Shown here piece by piece: positions 1 to 5,124 of a stretch of DNA of 5,124 nt. The notes under the pieces are model-generated. The model did no database searches and was not told the origin of the DNA. It saw only the letters and a program-made list of their open reading frames with translations. The DNA comes from an uncultured Veillonella sp. GTDB taxonomy: Bacteria > Bacillota > Negativicutes > Veillonellales > Veillonellaceae. Each line of letters opens with the position of its first letter. The first letter of the stretch is position 1. The stretch lies in contig CAUHTB010000077.1 of assembly GCA_959608595.1 (NCBI GenBank), positions 1-5,124 of the forward strand, in the 5' to 3' direction. A program made the position numbers and the translations under genes.

Positions 1-769
1 TAGCCGCTTTTTTCTTAGTTACATAGGCATCAAATTGTTTTTGTACATCATAATCTTCCCAACAATCACCTGTTACAACATAGTCTACAAGAGGTGCTAA
101 TACATTACGAAACTCATGAGAAGCAAGGTCTAACAAATGACCATCTTGTGTATATGTTAGGATTTCTTCGTCATAAGGAATCATAGCCCCTACATACTCG
201 GCGCGAAGGACTTCCAACATATCATATAAATCTAAGTCTTCACTATCTACAGGCACTGCATTAAAGGCAATAGCAAAGTCGCGAATATTATGTTCTTGAC
301 AGACTTGAATCATGCGAGCCCCATTGCGCAAGGATACCCACAATGGATGTGTCACAACGATACAACGACTCACAAGATCTAAAATTGACTCAATGCCCTT
401 ACCAATACCTGCTGGTGCATCGATCAAAATATAGTCATATACATCACAAAGCCGACGAACTAATTTCTTATACTTCTTTCGACCTATATCTTCCCAACGT
501 GCACTTTGACTAGCCGGTAAGAAATCTAGATTTTCTACAATTGATACAATAGCATCATCTGTATATTCTTTATCTTCACTCGCATCAAGTGCATCATAGA
601 TAATTTCATCTGCCACGCCTAACACGAGATCCAAATCGCGCAATCCAAAGTCCCCATCACAGAGCAATACGCGGTGCCCTGCATGACTTAAGGCTGCACC
701 CAAGCATGCAGTGACAGTCGTTTTACCTACGCCACCCTTACCGGATACAACACCAATGATTTCGCCCAT
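1..769 (-). CDS. minD: MinD-like septum-site ATPase (3' end outside window)
   Basis: This is a P-loop ATPase of the MinD/ParA family, and 256 codons are visible with no stop before base 1. MinD cycles between cytoplasm and membrane with ATP and, with MinC, blocks FtsZ assembly away from midcell. Visible motifs are the deviant Walker A SGKGGVGKTT (residues 9-18, signature Lys11 and Lys16), the switch I block DGDFGLRDLDL (38-48, Asp38, Asp40, Arg44 and Asp47 numbered as in E. coli MinD), LPASQ (84-88) and Walker B/switch II DAPAGI (117-122). GLR-x-LDL, LPASQ and D-x-PAGI favour MinD over ParA, Soj or FlhG. Later motifs drift: the usual T-x-PE-x-S-x-RD reads THPLWVSLRN (140-149), and the N-R adenine-side motif reads FNAV (169-172). 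By comparison with MinD of about 270 residues, only a short C-terminal piece is missing, which includes the region where a membrane-targeting helix would lie; the visible part ends YVTKKKAA. The ATG is fixed by a good Shine-Dalgarno site, and the gene begins 1 nt after the mrdA stop. MinD family membership is nearly certain. True MinD function is less so. Confidence 0.88.
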   Translation of the reverse strand, partial: MGEIIGVVSGKGGVGKTTVTACLGAALSHAGHRVLLCDGDFGLRDLDLVLGVADEIIYDALDASEDKEYTDDAIVSIVENLDFLPASQSARWEDIGRKKYKKLVRRLCDVYDYILIDAPAGIGKGIESILDLVSRCIVVTHPLWVSLRNGARMIQVCQEHNIRDFAIAFNAVPVDSEDLDLYDMLEVLRAEYVGAMIPYDEEILTYTQDGHLLDLASHEFRNVLAPLVDYVVTGDCWEDYDVQKQFDAYVTKKKAA

Positions 770-770
770 A

Positions 771-2693
771 CTAATCCTTTCTTGGTTGCCCACTTGTTAC
801 TGCATTCTGAGGTTTCTGCCCATTAGACGTATTCCCTACAGTTGCACTATCTTTATTACTTTTAGTATTTGTGTCATTCGTTTTTTTATTTAATGGCACA
901 TTGAAATATGCAGCTAACACATCTCGTACGATTGGACCTGCAGAGCCCGCACCAAAGCTACCTTGTTCAACAAGTGCAACCACAACAATTTGGGGCTTAT
1001 CATATGGTGCATAGGCTACAAACCAGCCATGATCCCGGCCATGTGCGTTTTCTGCAGTACCAGTCTTACCAGCTACATTAATTGGGAAGCCTTTAAATAA
1101 GTCCCCTGCTGTACCACCTTCGTTTGTAACATCACGCAAACCTTCTCGAATAAGGTCCATAATATTTTTTGGAACTGGTAGAATACCTAATTTATCAGGA
1201 CCGAAAATCTCTTTCGGAGTACCATCTTTATTATCAATACGGCTTACCACATAAGGTTTATATTTAATACCACCATTAGCTACTTCGCTGAGTAAAACAG
1301 CCATTTGCAATGGCGTAACTAAGGTGAAAGATTGACCAATAGCAGCATCGAAGGTTTCACCTAAGTACCAATCTTCATCATATACTTTTCGTTTATACTC
1401 AGGGCTTGCCATAATGCCAGACGCCTCACCTGGTAAATTAATACCCGTCTTTTCACCAATGCCAAAATAAGCAGCATATTTATCGAGATTTTCTATACCA
1501 ACGCGATTACCCATTTCATAGAAGTAAACGTTATCTGACTTAGCAAGCGCTCTATTAAAGTTAAGCCATCCTAAGGCTTCACCTTCTGCATTTCGCTTAT
1601 CGATCAACCAGTGCTTACCACTGTCAAAGATCATCTCTTCAGGAGTAACCTTTTTAAGATCTAACGCTGCTGTACCGGTAATAATCTTAAATGGTGATCC
1701 TGGTGGATATTCACCAGAAATAACCTTATTATCAAATGGATGATTTTTATCATTATTCAGCTGATTCCATTGAGCAGTTGTAATCCCTTTAGAAAACCAG
1801 TTTGGATTAAATTCAGGCGCACTGACCATAGCTAAAATAGCCCCTGTATTAGGGTCCATGGCCACCACTGCTGCCCCTTGTGCTGGAATACCTTGCGCAC
1901 GCAATTGATTGAGCTGATTCTTAACAGCCTCTTCAGCGGCCTTTTGAAGATTTACATCAATGGTTAAATGAATATTAGCACCTGGCACCGTATGTTTTCT
2001 ATCTACCTCAGCCACAGGACGACCTGTAGCATCTACCTCAACTTGTTTACCACCATCAGTACCACGCAAGATAGAATCATATAATTTTTCGAGACCAGAA
2101 CGCCCTAAAATAGTACCGCCACTTACCAGTGTATTAGGATCTTGCTGTTTTAGCTCTTCTAATTCCTCTTCACTCACTTCACCAACATAACCAAATAATT
2201 GAGAAGCCATCGTTTCATATGGATAGTATCGAAGTGGCTCAACATCAATGGTTACCCCTGGTAATTCATGACGATGCTCTTCAATGGTTGTCACTACGTC
2301 CATAGAAATATCATTAGCAATACGTATTGGCTCATAACCATACTTGTGATCATTAACCTTCTTTGTAATATCTTCAGGCTTCATTTTTAATAAAGCTGCC
2401 AATTTAGCAACTTCACCATCATCCAAAGCCTTTCCGGTAGGCATGATAGATATAGTATAGGCAGGTCGAGAGCCTACAAGAATTTGACCATTACGATCAT
2501 ACATAACGCCTCGTGCTGCAGTCATCGGTACCATGCGCAATCGGTTGCCTTCCGCCTTGGCTTGATAATAGCCACCAGCCAAAATTTGTAGCATAAACAA
2601 ACGCAATGCTAACACTATAAATATGCCCGCTACAATGTAAAAGAGTACATCAAAGCGATTCGTTTTTCTTCGTTTATAGAGGCCTTCAAGCAC
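771..2693 (-). CDS. mrdA: Penicillin-binding protein 2, elongasome peptidoglycan transpeptidase
   Basis: This is a class B penicillin-binding protein of 640 residues, close to the 630-residue E. coli PBP2. It cross-links peptides of new peptidoglycan on the outer face of the inner membrane, as the partner of RodA and MreC. The order is a short basic cytoplasmic start (KRRK, 7-10), one membrane anchor (about 15-37), a pedestal domain (about 52-235, with RGVMYDRNG at 61-69 and GRSGLEKLYD at 197-206) and a transpeptidase domain (about 270-597). The three active-site motifs are present: SPFK (333-336, nucleophile Ser333), SDN (386-388) and KTGT (543-546). GQSFTLVTPLQMA (453-465) is also typical. 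Residues 598-640 are a hydrophilic tail rich in Asn, Lys, Thr, Ser and Gln with no visible fold. The start is GTG, chosen because a strong Shine-Dalgarno site lies 7 nt before it and the anchor follows directly. It sits 23 nt after mreD and 1 nt before the minD-like gene. The context (mreBCD) separates it from the division protein FtsI and from sporulation SpoVD. Confidence 0.96.
   Translation of the reverse strand: MLEGLYKRRKTNRFDVLFYIVAGIFIVLALRLFMLQILAGGYYQAKAEGNRLRMVPMTAARGVMYDRNGQILVGSRPAYTISIMPTGKALDDGEVAKLAALLKMKPEDITKKVNDHKYGYEPIRIANDISMDVVTTIEEHRHELPGVTIDVEPLRYYPYETMASQLFGYVGEVSEEELEELKQQDPNTLVSGGTILGRSGLEKLYDSILRGTDGGKQVEVDATGRPVAEVDRKHTVPGANIHLTIDVNLQKAAEEAVKNQLNQLRAQGIPAQGAAVVAMDPNTGAILAMVSAPEFNPNWFSKGITTAQWNQLNNDKNHPFDNKVISGEYPPGSPFKIITGTAALDLKKVTPEEMIFDSGKHWLIDKRNAEGEALGWLNFNRALAKSDNVYFYEMGNRVGIENLDKYAAYFGIGEKTGINLPGEASGIMASPEYKRKVYDEDWYLGETFDAAIGQSFTLVTPLQMAVLLSEVANGGIKYKPYVVSRIDNKDGTPKEIFGPDKLGILPVPKNIMDLIREGLRDVTNEGGTAGDLFKGFPINVAGKTGTAENAHGRDHGWFVAYAPYDKPQIVVVALVEQGSFGAGSAGPIVRDVLAAYFNVPLNKKTNDTNTKSNKDSATVGNTSNGQKPQNAVTSGQPRKD
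775..780 (-). promoter_or_regulatory. Ribosome binding site of the minD-like gene
   Basis: AAAGGA lies 5 nt before the ATG at 769. It is inside the last codons of mrdA (Arg-Lys-Asp-stop), and the mrdA TAG is 1 nt from the ATG. This fixes the start and implies translational coupling to PBP2. Confidence 0.75.
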
Positions 2694-2698
2694 TCTTT

Positions 2699-2707
2699 CA
2701 CCCCCTT
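2699..2707 (-). promoter_or_regulatory. Ribosome binding site deciding the GTG start of mrdA
   Basis: AAGGGGGTG, one base from the ideal AAGGAGGTG, stands 7 nt before the GTG at 2693 (counting from its last G in the G run). It is the strongest site among the genes here, which may offset the weaker GTG start. It lies in the 23-nt mreD–mrdA spacer, the only real spacer of the window. Confidence 0.8.
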
Positions 2708-2716
2708 ACTAATTTA

Positions 2717-3208
2717 TTACCAAATATAATCTTGCTGTTCGTCCTTACGCCACAATAATCCATGTACGATGGCAGCCAATAGACCGTTCCAAAATAGTAC
2801 CGGTATAACCATATGCCACATATATAACCCTATATGTAAATCCCCGCCACTGGCCAATATCATTAAGCTGCGGATAAATCCATCAAGCAATGTACAAATA
2901 GCTACAATAGCACTGGACCAATACCAACGTTCTTCATAGAGTCGATGTTTCACTGCGGATAATAGGTAAACCACAAGAACGTAAGGGAATAAATGGAGCC
3001 CAAAGAAGTTAGATATCAATACATCATGTACAATACCACCTATAACAGCTGCCATCAGACCCATATAACGACCTTTAAATAGTGTGACCATAACAATGAT
3101 GGTCAAAATTAAATTTGGTAACCAATTCGTATGAAAAATAGCAGGCAATAATTGCGCCTGTATAAAGTAAATTAAGAATCCACAGAGGACTAAAGCTAGA
3201 CGCATCAT
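2717..3208 (-). CDS. mreD: Rod shape-determining membrane protein MreD
   Basis: This small polytopic inner-membrane protein has 163 residues, the usual MreD size. MreD forms a complex with MreC and modulates the PBP2–RodA synthase. The chain is almost wholly hydrophobic, with about six membrane segments near residues 3-22, 29-45, 49-66, 70-88, 96-117 and 130-152. The best family signature is PNLILT (31-36), followed by a Gly-rich helix and an Asp (GGIVHDVL, 57-64) and then GLHLFPYVLVVYLL (70-83), which match the MreD pattern of P-N-L, then G-x-x-x-D, then G-L. Sequence conservation in MreD is low, so placement between mreC and mrdA adds much of the certainty. The first ATG (3208) overlaps the mreC TGA by 4 nt. 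A second ATG follows at once (3205), and spacing from the Shine-Dalgarno site (10 versus 13 nt) favours the first. The gene ends in tandem stops TAATAA. Confidence 0.94.
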   Translation of the reverse strand: MMRLALVLCGFLIYFIQAQLLPAIFHTNWLPNLILTIIVMVTLFKGRYMGLMAAVIGGIVHDVLISNFFGLHLFPYVLVVYLLSAVKHRLYEERWYWSSAIVAICTLLDGFIRSLMILASGGDLHIGLYMWHMVIPVLFWNGLLAAIVHGLLWRKDEQQDYIW

Positions 3209-4122
3209 GGTTTAACGGCCCCCTTTGCCCCTTCAACTTGATCCCGTTGTGTTTGAGGTACCAGTTTAGGCTCAAGCCCTGGTTTTGGTGGTGCACTTAC
3301 GGAAGATGATGTAAGGACAAACACCTCTTCTAAACGATAGAAGTCCACACTTGGTGTAATTACGGCATTCTTTACAAAACCTTCTGTATCATTTTCAATG
3401 GACTGTACATTACCAACAGGCAATCCTTTAGGATAGATACCACCATACCCAGAGGTGATTAATTTATCCCCTACTAATACATCACCATCACGGGCAATAT
3501 TTACCATTAATGGCGTACGAGGTGAGTCACCATTACCTTTTACGACACCAGATAGGCGAGATTCAGGACGTTGTACAATAACACCGATTGCACTACGTGG
3601 GTCAAGAATGGTTTGTACTCGAGACGAGTGAGGGTATACATCGGTAATAAAACCAACTACCCCACTTGGTACAACGACAGCCATATTGACAGCCATCCCT
3701 TCTTCACTACCCTTATCGATAGTGAAAGTATTTGTCCATGTGCCGTAATCCTTTGTAATAATACCGGCTAAAGTCATGGAGAATTCCGGATGATTGCTCT
3801 TATAGTTGAGCAATTGACGAAGTCGAATATTTTCTGCTACTACTTCATCATAGTTAACAACCTTTTGTTCTAATGCAGCCTTGCGAGATGCTGCCTCATC
3901 ACTTTCAATAGTTGCAGAAATAGCATTATTGAGCACTGTAAAACCGGTTTGTACACCGTCAAGCAACCGGGCAGATCCATAAGCAAATGGTGTTGTAATA
4001 CCTTCAAGAGTGACAGTAACAAAAGGAATACTAGTTCGTTGTTTCCATGCAAATCCGAGCAACGCTAATAGGATACAGCTAATGACAACAACGATAATTA
4101 ACTTTTTATCTGACTGTATCAT
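3205..4122 (-). CDS. mreC: Rod shape-determining protein MreC
   Basis: MreC is a bitopic protein that links cytoplasmic MreB to the external wall-synthesis enzymes and activates PBP2. It has 305 residues, a usual length. The order is a short cytoplasmic start with DKK, one membrane helix (about 8-25), an amphipathic linker, a predicted coiled coil (about 72-107, ending in EVVAENIRLRQLLNYK, the typical E-N-x-R-L-R-x-L-L signature at 93-108), and then the paired beta-barrel domain (about 115-270). Core motifs are VVPSGVVGFITDV (150-162), SRVQTILDP (167-175), GDKLITSGYGGIYPKGLPVG (218-237) and LEEVFVL (264-270). The C-terminal tail (271-305) is Ser-, Pro- and Lys-rich and probably disordered. 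The ATG at 4122 is 1 nt after the mreB stop, and its own stop overlaps mreD. All key family motifs are present. Confidence 0.96.
   Translation of the reverse strand: MIQSDKKLIIVVVISCILLALLGFAWKQRTSIPFVTVTLEGITTPFAYGSARLLDGVQTGFTVLNNAISATIESDEAASRKAALEQKVVNYDEVVAENIRLRQLLNYKSNHPEFSMTLAGIITKDYGTWTNTFTIDKGSEEGMAVNMAVVVPSGVVGFITDVYPHSSRVQTILDPRSAIGVIVQRPESRLSGVVKGNGDSPRTPLMVNIARDGDVLVGDKLITSGYGGIYPKGLPVGNVQSIENDTEGFVKNAVITPSVDFYRLEEVFVLTSSSVSAPPKPGLEPKLVPQTQRDQVEGAKGAVKP
3219..3226 (-). promoter_or_regulatory. Ribosome binding site of mreD inside the mreC end
   Basis: AAAGGGGG lies 10 nt before the first mreD ATG and is encoded within the last Lys-Gly-Ala codons of mreC. A second purine stretch, GAAGGGG, lies just upstream (3228-3234). 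With the ATGA stop/start overlap this indicates coupled translation of mreC and mreD. Confidence 0.7.
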
Positions 4123-4123
4123 A

Positions 4124-5124
4124 TTAGTCTTGGCCCTTTCTATTTTTAGAATTCACAATAAAACGTGATAAGCTCACCAAGTCAGATGAAGCCCCGTTAA
4201 GGCCTACAACGACTTTTGTGTCGGGTGCATCTGGAACATGTACAGGTACACCTAATTCGCCCCCAATACGCTCAGCCAAACCTGACAATTGCGCAGTGCC
4301 ACCAGTAAGATATATTCCATATTGCATAATATCTGCTACAATCTCAGGTTCAGCGGAACGAATCATTTGTTTCACTTCATCTAAAAGGCCAACAATACAG
4401 TCATTAACAACTTGATATACCTCTGACTGATGAATAACACAACGTCTGCCTAAACCATTCATCATATCACGGCCTTGAAAGGCATATTCGGCATCTTCTA
4501 AAGGTGCCATAGCAGTGCCTACTGTATGTTTAATATCTTCTATAATTTCTTCAGAAACGATTACACCAAAACACTCGCGTACATAGCGTAGCAATGCATT
4601 ATTGATATCTGAACCACCAAAGCGAATCGTTTTACTATCTACAATGCCTCCCAATGAAACAATGCCCATATCGACAGTGCCACCACCAATATCAATGACC
4701 ATAGATCCACGAGCTTCAAAGATAGGTGCACCGCAACCAATGGCTGCAGCGACAGGTCGTTCGATAAGAAATACTTCGCGTGCTCCCGCCTGAATAACAG
4801 CATCCATCATCGCTCTTTGCTCAACGTCGGTCATCCCACAAGGAACACCAACGAGAACTCGAGCGCGGCGCAATGCATTAGACACTTTATTCAGAAAATA
4901 GTTAAGCATCGTGTGCATAACTCGATAATCCACAATAAATCCATCTTTTAATGGTGTTAAAGGGCGCCACATATCGGGCATACGCAATACAAGACGTGCC
5001 GCTTCATCCCCAACGGCTACTACTTTTTCTTGTTTTGTATCAGTTGCTATAATAGATGGTTCGCTTATAACAGTTCCTCGCGTCCCCCCCATGAGGCGCG
5101 ACTGTATGGACCCAATATCTATAC
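4124..5124 (-). CDS. mreB: Actin-like rod shape protein MreB, divergent (5' end outside window)
   Basis: MreB is a bacterial actin that polymerises with ATP under the membrane and guides wall synthesis. The frame is open to base 5124, and 333 complete codons are visible. An internal ATG at 5092 is not the true start, because the phosphate-1 motif lies upstream of it: DIGSIQS (5119-5099), at the exact family distance from SEPS. By comparison with the family, only about 8-15 N-terminal codons are missing. Counting from the Met at 5092, visible motifs are LKDGFIVDY (48-56), VGVPCGMTDVEQRA (81-94, with the expected catalytic Glu91), phosphate-2 DIGGGTVDMGIVSLGGIV (134-151), EDIKHTVG (185-192) and the adenosine motif LTGGTAQLSGL (262-272). 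It departs from the consensus at DLGTANT (DIGSIQS), LIEEP (LIERP), GGDEFDEAI (GGSDINNAL) and LTGGG (LTGGT), and lacks the hydrophobic pair in the membrane loop (KVSNALRRARVLVG, 69-82). The mreCD context makes MreB the call over DnaK or FtsA. The stop is 1 nt before mreC. Confidence 0.93.
   Translation of the reverse strand, partial: IDIGSIQSRLMGGTRGTVISEPSIIATDTKQEKVVAVGDEAARLVLRMPDMWRPLTPLKDGFIVDYRVMHTMLNYFLNKVSNALRRARVLVGVPCGMTDVEQRAMMDAVIQAGAREVFLIERPVAAAIGCGAPIFEARGSMVIDIGGGTVDMGIVSLGGIVDSKTIRFGGSDINNALLRYVRECFGVIVSEEIIEDIKHTVGTAMAPLEDAEYAFQGRDMMNGLGRRCVIHQSEVYQVVNDCIVGLLDEVKQMIRSAEPEIVADIMQYGIYLTGGTAQLSGLAERIGGELGVPVHVPDAPDTKVVVGLNGASSDLVSLSRFIVNSKNRKGQD
4134..4139 (-). promoter_or_regulatory. 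Ribosome binding site of mreC inside the mreB end
   Basis: AAAGGG lies 11 nt before the mreC ATG at 4122, within the last codons of mreB (Arg-Lys-Gly-Gln-Asp-stop). The spacing is a little long, so part of mreC translation probably depends on ribosomes ending mreB 1 nt upstream. Confidence 0.6.

Noticed and set aside
711..893. Plus-strand open frame of 60 codons over the mrdA/minD junction.
   Set aside because: It is antisense to two clear genes, has no ribosome binding site or family likeness, and is a shadow frame.
2694..2716. The mreD–mrdA spacer as a terminator or promoter site.
   Set aside because: At 23 nt, largely taken up by the Shine-Dalgarno site, it has no hairpin or T tract.
3075..3296. 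Minus-strand frame of 73 codons across the mreC/mreD junction.
   Set aside because: It overlaps two well-supported genes in another frame and has no independent evidence.
3571..3771. Plus-strand open frame of 66 codons opposite mreC.
   Set aside because: It is antisense to a fully supported gene and its Cys/Thr/Asn-rich peptide has no recognisable domain.
4218..4793. Two plus-strand open frames opposite mreB (4218-4415 and 4602-4793).
   Set aside because: Their Pro/Ser/Ile-rich composition reflects the complement of mreB codons. No start signals or domains were seen.
5084..5090. Run of seven C (G on the coding strand) next to the altered phosphate-1 motif of MreB, suggesting a frameshift or sequencing error.
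   Set aside because: The frame before the run encodes D-I-G at exactly the family distance from the E-P-S motif after it. Of the other upstream frames, one has an early stop and the other gives no MreB-like peptide, so the reading frame is continuous.
4124..5092. Met at 5092 as the mreB start, giving a 322-residue protein.
   Set aside because: It would remove the phosphate-1 loop needed for ATP binding, which is visible in frame upstream. No Shine-Dalgarno sequence precedes this ATG.

Overview
The window is a single block of genes on the minus strand. Read in the direction of transcription (from high to low coordinates) it holds mreB (5' end outside the window), mreC, mreD, mrdA (penicillin-binding protein 2, PBP2) and a minD-like ATPase gene (3' end outside the window). 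This is the cell-shape and division-site cluster known from Bacillota. The order mreBCD–mrdA followed by min genes fits Clostridia and Negativicutes. The DNA is AT-rich (roughly 40% G+C by eye). With the gene order and protein character, this makes a Veillonella-like member of the Negativicutes my best guess. That is inference, because no rRNA or other taxonomic marker is present.

Layout: mreB spans 5124–4124 (partial) and mreC 4122–3205. mreD spans 3208–2717 and overlaps the end of mreC by 4 nt. mrdA spans 2693–771 with a GTG start, 23 nt after mreD. The minD-like gene starts at 769, 1 nt after the mrdA stop, and is still open at base 1. No gap exceeds 23 nt. No terminator, RNA gene, repeat array or mobile element was seen. 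Every internal start has a purine-rich Shine-Dalgarno sequence, and three of these lie inside the last codons of the upstream gene, so the five genes very likely form one translationally coupled operon. The promoter must lie beyond 5124.

Working together: MreB filaments under the membrane, the bitopic MreC and the polytopic MreD organise lateral wall synthesis. PBP2 is the transpeptidase of that complex. The MinD-like P-loop ATPase would place the division septum or polarise the system. The glycosyltransferase partner RodA and the Min partners MinC and MinE are not in the window.

The operon is conventional in content, and I do not see a new system. The points worth a second look are in detail. 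MreB departs from the family consensus at several nucleotide-site motifs and in its membrane loop. The MinD-like protein has perfect N-terminal MinD motifs but altered later motifs, and no minC precedes it. If the host is a coccus such as Veillonella, a complete but diverged elongasome is an interesting evolutionary case.
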